NCBI GenBank assembly: GCA_958299035.1
Contig: CATQJL010000223.1
Coordinates: 52,248,302-52,312,301, forward strand
DNA from: Cylicocyclus nassatus
Lineage: Eukaryota > Nematoda > Chromadorea > Rhabditida > Strongylidae
Reading direction: 5' to 3'
Length of the DNA: 64,000 bases
Shown here: positions 1 through 12,055 of the stretch, piece after piece
Numbering within the stretch: the stretch's first letter is position 1
Layout of the letters: the number at the start of each line of letters is the position of its first letter
Position numbers and translations under genes: made by a program
The notes under the pieces: model-generated
The model's database searches: none
Seen by the model: the letters and a program-made list of their open reading frames with translations, nothing else
Told to the model about the DNA's origin: nothing

Positions 1-169
1 CATTTAGAGTACTGTTCTTCATCAAAATCTCAGCAATTTCGGATTGGGACTTTTTGATCAGGAATTGATAACAGTACTCGTTTGTCAATCATTGAATTGC
101 GATATGTATCCATTTTCTGTTCGAAAAGTTTCAAAAAACGAGTGAAAAGCAAATAAAGGTTTGTTATAG

Positions 170-2123
170 GACCGCATCGAAGAAGCCATCAAGGTGCTGG
201 AGAATATCACTCGGGCTGTATCCTCTTTGAGCTTGTTTTCTACTAACGAACAGGTGAACAATCTCCATGTCTCTATTTACCAAAGTCAACTCGTTGTCTC
301 TCGTTTCATATGCTACTTTTGTACGGGCTTAGGTTGAAGATATACCGACAGCTTCGCTACCTTACCTTCTCCTACCATGCTACCTTGGTACTGCCCGACA
401 CAACAAGTCAACAGGTGATGCCGTGCAACGACGTGACCAGCTAGAATTGGCAAAGGTTTGTTCATTGATTGGAGAAGTTTTATTGAGAAATGATTTTCAT
501 TTTTTTGATTTAGTCTCTCCTTATTTGAATGGAAAGCTCGATTCCAATTATATTTCTGTTACGCTAAGCCATGAATTAGTTTCTAATAAGGACTGTTTCC
601 AGGCATATTACAAAGATTTTCTTCGCCGTCTGAGGAATTACGGTTTTGAATTTGAAGGTAGCACAGCTGTCTTAATTGACGGTAAGTTTTTGTCTTCAGT
701 TGTTTTGAAAGTCTCTTATGCTAGAAAAGAGGGAGTAGAGTTAGCCATGTAGATGTTGATTTTTAGATGACTTATCAGAGGCGCCGCAGCCATCAGTGAA
801 GAAGTTTACTGGGGAGGACATCAGGGAACAAAAAATTGCACGTTTTCGAAGGCAGAAGCAATTGAAGCAGATTATGGAGGAGTTGAGAAGGCAGCAGCAA
901 ATGAATAAAGACGACGAATCATCTTTGGTAAATCTGGATTTGTTGACAATTATTGGTTATTTTTTTATTTTCCAGCGGGAACTTCATTTGACAGTCTTGA
1001 AGTTCTGGATTGAAAAAGTGGTGGAGGAGCTTCATTCTATCGAAGGTAGCTTTTTTAAATCCGCATTTTCTTGGTCACAATTGAGCACAGGAATGTTTGG
1101 TGTATAGTTGTTGCCTTTCACGAAAGTGCGGGATCAAGATAGCCCTTCCTCAAGCAATCACAGCGTTAGTTTGGGAACGCCATAGCATTATGAAATATAA
1201 ATCTCTCTTTTCCGATTTAGACCTTTGAGCCCCGCATAATCTTTTGTAAGAATGTGCTTTCTTATTCAAGTTTGTAAAAACCAAATCTATAAAAACCATT
1301 GTAGAAGAACTACCGTTGGTAGACATGATGGCGAAACGGCAACGTGATCTGAATGATAGACCAGAACAGCCTGTGACCATGGCACCGAAACACGATAAAG
1401 CTGAGCCAGGTACGTAGCATCGAAGTTGTGTTTGGTAATTTGTGCTTCCTACAGGTTTGAAACCATTCATCATCACACGCACCGAGAAACAAAAAGAGGT
1501 GTTCGGGCTTGGTTATCCATCTATTCCTTCGATGACGGTAGATGAATGGTATAATCAGAAATTTGGTAATAAAGCACCATCGACGCTGAACAGTCAGCAA
1601 CCTGGATGCTCCGAAGGGTGAGTTGTTTTGGTGATATGCTGTTGATTAGGAGGCTGGCAAATAGCGCGATCTCTTTGTTCATCATTGGTTTGTGGTCTCA
1701 ATTCTGTGCTTTACGAATTTGCATAAAATAATAAACCTCTTCAAAATGCTAAAGTACTTTGAGTTCGTTCTTCTTGTTGGCTGACCGCTGCGGATGCATC
1801 GCATTATCTACGCATATATGACGCTACCACCATAAGTTTTCCATCCTAGCTTTCTGCAAGGCTGCCTTCTAAATACAATTCATTTCTTTGCTGCGTATAA
1901 TTACAGAATATCCAATGGCTCAAATGCGTTTTATTTTGCCGTTACACTGTCGAATATTTGCAGCTGTGTTTCGAGCCATCTATATTTCAGTCAGGCTGGG
2001 GATACCTGCGAGAAAGAACATGCTGAGGAAGACGATGACGAGTCCAGAGCCAGGATGATGAGATGGGACGAGTATAAGGACGATCACCGTAGAGGATGGG
2101 GTAACACTCACAATAAAGGGTAA
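170..2123 (+). CDS. IGBP1: IGBP1/alpha4/Tap42-family PP2A regulatory protein (5' end outside window)
   Basis: Exons 170-253, 333-455, 603-657, 779-927, 976-1045, 1305-1409, 1455-1617 and 1991-2123 join in frame to 293 residues and a TAA stop. The first exon(s) lie left of the window. Recognised by the family's order of motifs: a helical N-terminal half (SLSLFSTNEQVEDIPTASL, then AYYKDFLRRLRNYGF), a basic helix (EQKIARFRRQKQLKQ), and the conserved C-terminal block KPFIITRTEKQKEVFGLGYP followed by PSMTVDEWYNQKFG. An acidic stretch comes next, then the usual WDEYKDDHRRGWGN ending. Alpha4 proteins bind and stabilise the catalytic subunits of PP2A, PP4 and PP6 in the cytoplasm, downstream of TOR. 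Human IGBP1 is 339 aa, so little is missing. In C. elegans the orthologue is, from memory, ppfr-4. PHAX follows on the same strand with no AATAAA between the two. Confidence 0.93.
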
Positions 2124-2480
2124 CTTCAGAGAATACTTTTGCGCTGGTATTGGACGGAATGTGGCACTCTTCCACCATTATAGTGTATTGTTTTAGCTTC
2201 TCCATTTTGATTCTATACTTATTAATTGTCATGTGTCTGCTTCTAAATGTACATCAACGAACGTCTTCCTCACATACGATTCTTGCGAATATTGAATTTG
2301 TGTATCACAGGCGTTTTAATGATTTGCTCGTGTACTTGTACAGAATATTCACGAATGTGGACATAGCCTTGTGTCTTGATAAAAACTGCATGCTTTGTAG
2401 AGATTTGAAGACTCGGTTGGTTCAATTCCAAATTTTTTCTGGGGTGGTAATTGAAAATCTCCAGTAGCCCAATTACATCA

Positions 2481-2487
2481 TTTGCAG
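2481..2487 (+). promoter_or_regulatory. Candidate trans-splice acceptor before PHAX
   Basis: The sequence tttgcag lies 10 nt upstream of the PHAX start codon at 2498, with no coding exon joined to it. In nematodes this arrangement usually marks spliced-leader addition. It lies 364 nt after the IGBP1 stop, and I see no AATAAA between them. That fits either an internal (SL2-type) operon site or an independent SL1 site. Confidence 0.5.
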
Positions 2488-2497
2488 ATCTCTAAGA

Positions 2498-5098
2498 ATG
2501 GCTTATAGAACTAACAAACAAGGTGAGTTTTAAACCCTTACGCCGACCGTTTTTCAAAAGGCAAGAATTCAGATTCGGATACCTCTGACAAAGAGGATGA
2601 GGATGATTTACCATTGAAACCTGATCTGCCGGACAAAGAGGTGAGATTGATTGTCGAAGTCGTATCGAGCGAACTTTTTAGTTTCTTGCGGCATACAGTT
2701 TCTGGACGGTTTCGTAGACTTTTTTCACAACTTTTACGTTGCTGCAGTAATGTGATCAAAGTTACTCATGCATCGCGTTATGAGTGAATAGTGGGAATGA
2801 CATGATTTTTTCCACTTTCTAGCTGGTTAAGCTCTTTTCTTGGGGGAATGTTCTTGCTCATTTGATTGAGTTTTCACATTTGTTCGAAGCTGGAATGTTG
2901 GAATGTCTTGAACATGGTCGTAGAATGGGTTTTCCGTATGGTCTGGAGAACATCGGTTCTCAAGCATATGTTAAAACTATCTCTAGTATATTGCAAAACA
3001 TGTAGTCGTAGTTGCGAAAGTGTTGGAACTTTTGATGCTTTAAAAGTATAATTTTTGGTCATACTCTTCCAGTTGCGATAGCAGGACGCTTTTACTTTTA
3101 GGATGGCGAACCGTCTGAAAAGAAAAAAGCTGCTAATATCTGGGCTGATTCACTTTTAGAGCAAGGCCTGTTGCAAAGAGGATCTCGAATTGCTTTGGAG
3201 AAAAATGTAAGTGTATGACTCTTTGTCAAATGCAAGTCTGAAAATATTTTCAGAAGGATTTATGTGTATTTTTAGAAGGATTTATGTGTGCCTCGTGGCG
3301 TTGAATCCTATCAAGTACCCTCTACTTTTACGAGAGTGGAAAAGGAGGATTTTGATACGGTAAAGAGTAGAAACTCAATAACTTTTTTCCCTTTGCTTGT
3401 TTTCGATCAACATTTGTTCGGTACATCTGCATTTCTTTCAGTCTGCGGAGCCTGAGTCAGTACCAGCTGCAGCAGATGATCCGTTTGGGGATGCTCCCGT
3501 TGATCTGCCGGAGACTGCATTTTGCGAGCGATTGGACGATAAATCTGTGCCGCGGTCTCGGAATGGTTTCGGTCACCGAGGAGGTGAGATGCGACCATTT
3601 ACATCTGTATGATGTTGACAGCGCGCAATGGCCATAGAAAACTCGAAAACGTGTGCTGTGTTTTGCAAATTGTCTTCGTCATTAGAAGGCAACTTCTTCC
3701 CCGCATGTGTTGTCGTTGCCGCGGAGCACTACTAGTAGAACTCATCATATCGCAACTGGTGCCAACACCTGAGAACTATCCAGAATGATACCTGTACCCA
3801 ACTATTTTTACATTATGTGGGGTGGTATGGTAAAATCAGCCCGAAATAGGTGTTCTAAGATTATGCACTTTTTTGAACTGCAGCACAAAATGTTACAAAA
3901 TGTTACAGGGTTTCGTGGTAGAGGTGGCGGTCCTCGTGGTCTGTTTCGTGGTGGACATCGAGGTAATTTGAGGGGCAGGGGTGGAGCGTCTGTCAATAAT
4001 CTGAAGCGGTCATGGACTGGCAAACCGGTAGAAAATTGAACATTTTATACTTGCTTTGAAGTACTTGTTGGCTCTTAGGTAGAAAGTGCAGCTGGTCTTC
4101 TTCTGGACTCCTATTCGCTGGAAACGCTCATGGCAACTGAGTTCGCTTCTGACATCTCGATAGAAGAGCTTGGAGATGAGATGGCAAGAGCTATGGGCGA
4201 GCGTGATCCAAGAACTGTTAAAAGTATTGTACAGGCTTGCGGAATGGAGAAAGTAAGACGAACCCTGTATCGCTAACGTGACCATCGCTGTGTTTTTAGG
4301 CACTTGCACTTTTTGAGGAAACTCGCAATGTAGAATCTCACGGTGGAATGATGGTATTATTTTTCATATTGACAATCCGTCGGTAGATTAGTACTGTTTT
4401 AGATTGAAAATGGACAGAGAAGGCGTACTCCCGGTGGAGTCTTCATTACATTGTTCAAGCTGGACTCGGAAATCTCTGAAGACGTCAAGGTCAGCCTGTT
4501 TTTTCTTACTAAAAATAGTGATTGGTGAATTTATTACCTTTTTGGTATTCTTGCTCATTCTGCTCCGAATATTTACATATACAGTTTCCAGCTAGCTCCC
4601 GAAATTCTCACCACGATATGTGAAAGGGTTAGACCAGTCATAATAAAGTCAAACACAGTTTTATTATTCAGTTGGAGTTTTCTCGAAAAACTGTTTAATG
4701 CTCTTTGTTACCCTTGGTCCTAGTATTATTGTTTCATTTTAGAAGCGGCTTTTTGGAGAAACCAAAGCTGAAGCGAGGAAAATGTTAAAGGCTCGAAAGA
4801 AAGGACGTATAAACTACGCTGAAAACGTGGCTAAGGTGCGCATCAAATACTATTGTTTTTCTAGTCTTTAAAATATTTAGAATAATTGTATTCAAACAAT
4901 GAACTTCTTTCCTCATATTGAATTCATCGGTTAACTTAGGTGGCCGAACTTATGAAGAAGGCGAAAGAAGAGCAAGAGCATAAAGACGAAGATACTACTC
5001 TTAAACCTCTGCCTGAAGCAGAACAGGTCCTACTAGCGGGTGATCAGCCTGGTGGCACTCACGTATTTGATGATGGGGATGTGAGCATGGAAGCATAA
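2498..5098 (+). CDS. PHAX: PHAX, phosphorylated adaptor for snRNA nuclear export
   Basis: Twelve exons: 2498-2522, 2561-2640, 3102-3206, 3276-3359, 3442-3583, 3909-4027, 4079-4252, 4300-4353, 4403-4489, 4592-4627, 4743-4835 and 4940-5098. They splice in frame to 385 aa (human PHAX 394 aa). The N-terminus carries an acidic/serine tract (SDSDTSDKEDEDD). A region like the human WGxVLQEQ segment follows (AANIWADSLLEQGLLQRG). Then comes an RG-rich stretch (GFRGRGGGPRGLFRGGHRGN, about residues 147-170). The PHAX RNA-binding domain follows and is unmistakable: ALFEETRNVESHGGMM and then GQRRRTPGGVF, matching the family's GG-(L/M) and RRRTPGGVF signature. A basic helix and an acidic tail end the protein. 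PHAX bridges capped snRNA/cap-binding complex to CRM1-RanGTP for export from the nucleus. The short exon 4592-4627 is inferred from phase and family spacing. Confidence 0.93.
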
Positions 5099-5187
5099 AT
5101 ACCTCTGTGTTTGTTTGTTACTCGCCATTATGAATATGATATACCGGTAATATTTGCACTTTCTTAATTTATGATATTGTCACAGTC

Positions 5188-5193
5188 AATAAA
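5188..5193 (+). terminator. Polyadenylation signal of PHAX
   Basis: AATAAA lies about 90 nt after the PHAX stop codon in AT-rich sequence. The position is normal for a nematode 3' UTR. Confidence 0.7.
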
Positions 5194-6898
5194 AATCTCA
5201 TTATTGTTGAGCTTCAAAAAGAATGCATGCCTATGATACAAGATGCATGATACAGCCCAAGAATTCAAATAATTTTTGATATGTCTAAGTTATCCAATCT
5301 CTTGTTTTTATTCGACTCCTGAATTGTCTTTTTCTCCACTTTTTGTACATACAGCGTCAGCTGAAACATAACTAAGAAATATCCTTTTTGAAATCTTCGA
5401 GAAGCTATGATGTGCATTTTTGCCCCTCTCCCCTCCTTTCTCCCTCTCCGCTATCCAAAAGGCGTAGTGATAAAGTTCTGCGCCTTACATTCAGCAACGA
5501 CGATGCATCAAACATCAGTTGGCACAAAATTTGGACCTGCGCAACCTGCGCGGAAAGCGGCCAAAATTTTTTCCGAATAAGGGTGCGTGGCTTCAGCCAA
5601 GCACACGGGAATTCTTTTTGGGATGCTTCCCAAAATTTTGTGGCCCATAAGGCAGAATTTTTGTAAAATGAAGCGCGGCAGTAGCCACGACCCAGAAGAT
5701 TACATCAATGGCACCGTCCAAACTAAGTTAGGGGTCTTGAGCTCTTGGCAGCTTACGATAGTAGGACCTCCCACTAAGCCAATACCCAAGACGTAAAATG
5801 TCGCTCCGAAAGCGAGAAATTCGCTAATAGCCGCCAAGTCGGCACCGCCCTTTCCAGTAGCGTCCGCCCATCCGTGCGCGCCCGTCCAGTCACATTTCCG
5901 GAGAGGTCTGCGGTTTTCCAAGTAGAGATTGTCGAGGTTTTCGCAACAGAAACATGAGAAGCCCTCGAAACGACCAAACCCTTGAAGTCGAAAATCTGGG
6001 TGGACGGCGGCTTTAAAAGGCTAATTTGATATGCAATCATTTACTAGTATAAACAAGTCACTTGCACATTTCATAAATTTGAATGATTTCGAAAAATTTG
6101 CGACTGTTCGTGAGAGGGGCGGGGCCTTTCGGTTCGTCAGGGAAGGAATCTTCTCCTACCGCCGCTTACTGTGAGTCTCTATCTATAGGAAGATCTGATT
6201 GTGAGAGAATTAGATCTAGTACTTACTAGGGACCTGGTTGGATTGGTTTTTCCTGGTATAATGTATCAAAAGTCATCATTGGCTTTTCAAAATAAGGTAA
6301 GCAGAAATCTTTCTATATAATTGACCTTGACATATGCAAAAATTTGGTGATGTAATACATGCGTTAGAAAAACGAACTCATAGATTCTGAGCTTAAAAAA
6401 ACTCACCTTGAAATTACTAAAAAAGTTTCGATCTATAGCTACTCTCTCTGAGACCTATTTAGACACGTTACATCTCACTTAGCATACTAGAGATTTATCT
6501 AAGAAAGCGAGATTCAATTGAACAAAACTCAAAAATCAAAGCTATTCTTGGATATAAGTACGAATTCTAATCGGTCAAATAAGGTAGGCTGTAAAACCAC
6601 AATCAGAGGAATTGGGTTTCGATGGGCCTTTCAGCATTAGTTACCAAAATTTGAAAAACTACGATTTGAGTGTTCCTCTTTATCAGCGTATCTGATACGT
6701 CGACGCTGATTTTTTCAAGCACTATTGGAAAAGGTTTAATTCTCTCTTTCATCTAAATCATACCAAGCGAATTCAATGATGCTAGAAAATACGATTTTCG
6801 AATATGCTGCCAGAAGGCTCATGAACCAAACTCTAATAGAAAATGCTCTGTTGATTAAGATTAGTTGGTCTTAGCTTTGCACAACTTTTACTTGCAGC
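5194..6898. other. Intergenic region, no supported gene
   Basis: Open frames here (for example 5388-5666 + and 5774-6040 -) overlap each other on opposite strands, match no family I recognise and lack convincing splice structure. The 5.7-6.0 kb part is richer in GC than its surroundings, but I cannot assign a function. Confidence 0.4.
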
Positions 6899-6900
6899 TA

Positions 6901-7645
6901 CAGTTGAGTAGATTTCCTGCTTAATATAGTATCCCTGCAGACGCGACAACGCTGGGGCGTCAATAATTGCCTGACAAGTTCCCGATCTAGTGTTTTCCAG
7001 TGTCTTCTTTGCTTATTCTATGCTTTTTAGGTGATTCGTCGCTGATAGGGAAGAAAAGGGTAAGTTAGAGAATAGTTTCTGTTTTCTGAGAAGTTCTATC
7101 ATCGCATAATCACAGATATCCACATAGAAGCAGCTCGCGTCAGCTTTTTGTCTATTTTTTTTGTCACTTCATGTCTCTTTCTTCTTGTGAGGTACTTCCT
7201 TGGACGCTAGTAGGTTTTTACGATTGATTTATTGTCTTTATCACATGAAGTACCTGATTAAAATGCTATTTCTTGTGGATGAAAGCCGAAGTTGCTGCAA
7301 GACAAGCCAACTAGCGTTCAAAGAAACGCCTCACAAGAAGGAGGAGATTCTAAAGAAGAAGTGACAGAAGAAAAGGAAATGACAAAAAATTAGACAAGAA
7401 GCTGACGCGAAATGCTTCCACGTGGATATCCGTGAATATGCGATGATAGAACTTCTCAGAAAACAGAAGCTACTCTTGAACTTACCCTTTTCCTCTTTAT
7501 CAGCAACGAACCAACTGAAAAGCATGAAATAAGCAAGGAAAACACTGGAAAACACTAGCTCGGGAACTCGCAAGGCATTTTATTGACGTCCCAGCGTTGT
7601 CGCGTCTGCAGGGACACTATATTAAGCAGGAAATCTACTCGACTG
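6901..7645. mobile_element. Fold-back Tc1/mariner-type non-autonomous element
   Basis: Two arms of about 330 bp (roughly 6901-7225 and 7296-7645) are inverted copies of each other around a 70-bp centre. The ends read CAGTTGAGTAGATTTCCTGC on the left and its inverse, with CAGTCGAG, on the right. They are flanked by TA at 6899-6900 and 7646-7647. Terminal CAGT and a TA duplication are the hallmark of Tc1/mariner insertions. There is no transposase frame. Arm divergence of very roughly 10-15% by eye suggests an old insertion. Confidence 0.75.
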
Positions 7646-8142
7646 TACGTTTTCTTGATGTTGTAAAATCTTTACAAATAAGATCGCAAAATATTTGAAT
7701 AATGTGTTTGCTCACGACAGATCCAGTAGTGCAAATTAGACAATTGGAGTGGACATGGTAGCTTTGGCGTGAAACTTTCGCATCTTCAACTGAAGCGGCT
7801 ATTTTGCAAAATTGAGTGTACTACGTACGGTCTAAAGACATTTCTCGGTGAGCACGTTTGCTTGGCACTGGCGTCGACGTAGTATCAAATTGGCAAAAAT
7901 TACATGCTCTAGAATACGAGAGCAGCGATGATAATGGAAACCAATCTAGGCAGTTGCAGACAACTTCATTCTGCATATCATGGACCATTCCGATCATAGG
8001 TCCTTTTTTACTTGTTCTCCTTATTAAGAGATGAGTCAATGAGATAGTGGTTTTTTCTTCAAAAAATAGCCTGTAGATCACGTATGTTAGCAAGACTCTC
8101 TAAGTATTTTCAATAGTTCATTACTGAACCGGAAATGCTTAA

Positions 8143-8373
8143 GGCTTAAGGCATACCTCACGCGATTTTAGTCGCCACGCGATCTGGCAATTCGCCAGAT
8201 ATCTTCAAATTTGATACTGATAGACCCCAAAGGCATAGTACGTACAACTTTCGTATGCTGATAAAATGCCCTATCTTCCGTACATCCAGAAACCCTTTAC
8301 GATGAGTTATGACCAATTGGACTGCTGCCAGATCGCGCAGCGACTGGAATCGCGTGAGGTATGCCTTAGGCCT
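8143..8373. mobile_element. Small MITE with terminal inverted repeats
   Basis: An inverted repeat of about 50 bp bounds a 230-bp unit. The left end reads AAGGCATACCTCACGCGATT and continues through a CGCGATCTGGCA block. The right end is its complement with a few differences. No coding potential. The target duplication is unclear, so the superfamily is not assigned. Confidence 0.6.
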
Positions 8374-9217
8374 AACCCAGCCATATCAAACATGCTGTAT
8401 ATCATCGCATTCATCTTGAAACGCTGGTCACAAATATATGTATGTTATTATCTGCCAAGCGACTATCTAGGAGTTATAAGCATTTGAATGTGATGCGATC
8501 TGATAAGTGTTCAGTGGCCCATGTTCCACGAAATGAGTTTCAAAACACTTATTTAGGCTGTTGTTGATTTCGTGTTTGTTGTGCTTCCTCCTTGTAATTA
8601 AAATAATCATAGCCACTGTAAATCCGCGCCATCACGTTGTTTTCAAGGGAATATATTCGTCGAAACTCAAAAAATTCCTCATATTTGAACGCTCTAACCT
8701 CTCCCCCACAATCGCTTGGCGGATAATAGACATATATTTGGAATCACGTTCTAAAATAGATCGATGAACAGCTTGTTTGAAATGGTTGGGTTGAGTTCTG
8801 ACTATTTCCTCGTAAGTAGATGAAGTCTGGACTAGACCAAAAATATGCGTCATTAGCGTAGAAAGCTATCTCCGCTGTTTTCTCTACTGTTTTTGTGCTT
8901 TCCAGAAAAAAGATTAGGAAGTAACTTGCGCTGAGCAAATTCCGTGAGTACGAAATGTTATTCACGATCACTTCTACATACTGCTTTTCGAACTGATGAA
9001 AGAATTGCTCCCTTTGCTACGATATTTTCATGTCCTTGATGCCCAGCTTCTTAAATGAGTTTGCAGATACAGATTATGAAACTCAATTTTGCTCCCTCGC
9101 TTGATATAGAATAATTTAAACCAAGGTATAAGTATCTTCGATTGTAAATGCAAAGAAAAGCAACAGAAGATAGTCATAGATATAATATGTGTTGTCTTTA
9201 TCCAATCGAATTATAAT

Positions 9218-9461
9218 CAGGGCTCGGCACGAGGTGGCTAGATGAAAATGCAAAAAACGAAGCCATCCTTGACTTTTACAAATTTTTACGAAGTCTCCTT
9301 TGACCTTAGACCATAACCACTAAAAAATCTCCAAAAAACGAAACGTAGACTAAAAAAACTTCGCAATTTTTGTGTCTTTTCGGCCACAAAAACCAAACCC
9401 TCTTTGCTTTTTGTCCTAAAAACGACCTAGCTTGCTTATAAGCCACCTGTGCCGAGCCCTG
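9218..9461. mobile_element. hAT-like MITE, family A copy 1
   Basis: A 244-bp unit starts CAGGGCTCGGCACGAGGTGG and ends with the inverted form, AGCCACCTGTGCCGAGCCCT plus G. The 8-bp flanks are ATTATAAT at 9210-9217 and ATTATAAC at 9462-9469 (7 of 8 identical). Inverted CAGGG ends with 8-bp target duplications are typical of hAT elements. The interior is non-coding. It shares length and sequence with the copy at 25520 and is related to the copy at 47639. Confidence 0.85.
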
Positions 9462-9604
9462 ATTATAACTCGGAAAGGAGAGCTAATCTATAAGTGTTAA
9501 TCAAGATTGCTGCATGAGTAAGAACATGTGTTTGTTTTAAATTTTGAAATTCTAAATGAAAATAGGGTACCGAAATGATCTGTCTAAGCCAAACTAACAG
9601 TTAA

Positions 9605-9923
9605 CCCATTGACGACGATGTGGACCACCGGTGGCCTACGCACTTTTTGCCGCCAGGGACGATGTGGATCACCGGTGGTCCACATCCCTTGCTAAATCAA
9701 ATCCTTTCCAGGTTTGGTATTTTCTCCAGAGTTCAGCATTTTTTCCAGTTTTTTGCATTCTTGGAACCTGTAGACTTCGTCGTCCAAGAGGATGGCTGTA
9801 GTTGCTCACAAACAATTTTACATTTTGCAAATAAGCACGAAACTTTCCCGCGCCGCAATTGTTGTGCAAAATCGCGTCGTCCCACAGGGCCGACACGCAA
9901 AATTAGGCGTCGTCGTCAATGGG
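9605..9923. mobile_element. piggyBac-like MITE with TTAA target duplication
   Basis: The ends are CCCATTGACGACGATG and its inverse, CGTCGTCGTCAATGGG. They are bounded on both sides by a perfect TTAA (9601-9604 and 9924-9927). CCC/GGG termini within TTAA are diagnostic of the piggyBac superfamily. Two copies of a block containing CACCGGTGG sit close together near the left end (about 9618-9690). There is no transposase; the 319-bp length marks it as a MITE. Confidence 0.82.
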
Positions 9924-11254
9924 TTAAAAAAATCTCCAATGAAGGTCATGCTAAACTGTTTTATCTCTAGCCTCATTAAAAGCGGTTGTCGATCAACGGT
10001 AGTTTGATCATGTGTACAACGTTAGACCACTCACTAGGTATACCTTGGATGTTCTTCTCCAAGAAGCGCAATTGGTAGTTTCGAGATAGATTGGGACCAC
10101 AATTTCGGATTGAAATCACAAATGTATTTCTCGCTTGGAAGAAGTCCCAGTAACTGGAACAAGTAGTAATTGGATTTTGCTATATCTGAACATCACGCAG
10201 AATATATCAAGAATATCAAGGATTTTCAGCCAAAGGTTATGCAAGCTAAGCAAGTCTAAAATCCGAAAAATGTGCCTTTTCGCAGCCCTTGAAGCAATGA
10301 ATATAGTTTTTTGGAGTATTATTTCTGATTCATAGCTTATTTTTTCGAGCCTAGTGCGTATCTGAAAGCAGGAACCATCGGGCACCAGAAATAGTCCAAA
10401 CAGCTCTTTGCGTTCGCATCTGATTGACATTCATAATAAAAATTGGCACAACTTTTGAACAACTCAGGACTACTTGTATTCTATGCTCTTCTCGAAAAGG
10501 CTTCTGTCGTTGTTCGCTTGTCCCTTGGTGTAGCATTTTTCTAGCCGCTTTTCCGTACAAGATACTCGCATGTATGCTCCTGCTTAACATATGTACATAG
10601 CTGCTATACGAAGGAATATTTTTCCACATAATTCTTTCCTACGCCTTTTCGCGCATATAAATTCCAACTCTGAATGCTTCTTGGCAAAGGCATATGTATG
10701 AGCACTTTGTAGCGCAAGTGCGATTCAGCGTTTAGGTAAGCCTTTAGCGCTGAATAGCGGTCACAACACTGAAATAATTGGGAATACGACCCAGGAATAC
10801 TGTGAGCAATTGTTAACTTGAAAATTGCATAATGATCATGAAATAACAAAAAAAGAGCCCCGACTATATGCTCATGTCACAATATGCAGTGTCCCAAATC
10901 GTATCTTACCCTTGATAGTTAACAACTCCTTGTCTGAGCAGCCCTCGTGGATCTCCAGGTGGCTTGTTGTAGGTTTACGTTTACCTAATATTTGAAAGAT
11001 AAAATAAAGCTTCGACCCCTCTTCATTTACATAGGATTTCGTTTGTAACTCCGAGCAATGTCATCGCAAATTTAGTGCCATTTCAATTTCCGAATCGCCT
11101 GTTTGTGGAGTGTCTGTGTCTGTCAAGCACGCTTATTTGAGTATTTTACATGTTTTTAGAGCCATTTAGATGGCACAATTAGATTTTTATTAGGTTGTTA
11201 CATGTCTTTTACACTTTGATTTCTTAAGATAAGTCTAAATTTCATTAATTTAGT

Positions 11255-12029
11255 AGGGCTTCAGGGTATCATTCGATAAAGCAACGCAAGCTTTACAAGA
11301 TTGTATGAAAAAGTTCGCACCAGCTTCGACCCAGCCTAAGTTTGCATCCGGAATGTGAGTCGCACTAAAGGCTCGAAAAATTGGGTAAAATTCATATCTT
11401 TGTTCAAAAAAATCCTACGAATCTCCAACTTGCTCATAAAAATTACACACCACACTAGATTATATAAATCGAGGAAACCAAAATTTTCATGCTTATACAA
11501 AAACGGAGCTACGCTGTTTCTACTCATGTAATTGTATAACACAAGCTCTTAGAAGTGTAACCGTAAATTTTCAGCTCTCCGAAGGTCCTAATTTTCGCAT
11601 TACCTAATTTAGCTCATCTCACTCGGGTGTTCCATGCCAAAATCAATATTTCTTGAAAACTAGGGCTTGTGGAAAGTTGAGAATTTACGGTCATACTTCT
11701 AAGGGCTTGAAGCATACAACTGCATGGATGAATACAGCACAGCTTCGTTTTTGTAAGAACATGGGAAATTTTTGTTTTCTTGATATATAGATGAGGAAAA
11801 AATAACGGAACAGTACACGGTACATATGAGTGTCTGATGTGATGTGCAATCTGTGTGAAGTTGGAGATGCGGAGAAATTTTTGGGTGAATATATGATTTT
11901 TCCTAATTTTCTGGTCTCGTGCGACTCACTTTTCGGATGCAAACTTACGGTGGGTCGAAGCTAGTACGAACTTTTGCACACAATCTTGTAGAGCTTGCGT
12001 TGCTCTATCGTATGGTATCCTGGAGCCCC
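11255..12029. mobile_element. Fold-back element, nearly all inverted repeat
   Basis: Left arm about 11255-11600 and right arm about 11652-12029 are diverged inverted copies. The best-preserved part is the outer 110 bp, with blocks such as GCAACGCAAGC and GTTTGCATCCG. Only about 50 bp separate the arms, so a transcript would fold into one long hairpin. The termini (AGGGCTTCAGGG and the inverse of GGGGCTCCAGG) and AT-rich flanks do not give a clean target duplication, so the superfamily is uncertain. Confidence 0.7.
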
Positions 12030-12055
12030 ATTAAATTTATGAAGTTTTCTACTGA

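Noticed and set aside
2830..3005. Open stretch after a TTTCTAG acceptor inside PHAX intron 2
   Set aside because: It runs to a stop with no good donor in the right phase, and exon 2 joins exon 3 perfectly in phase without it.
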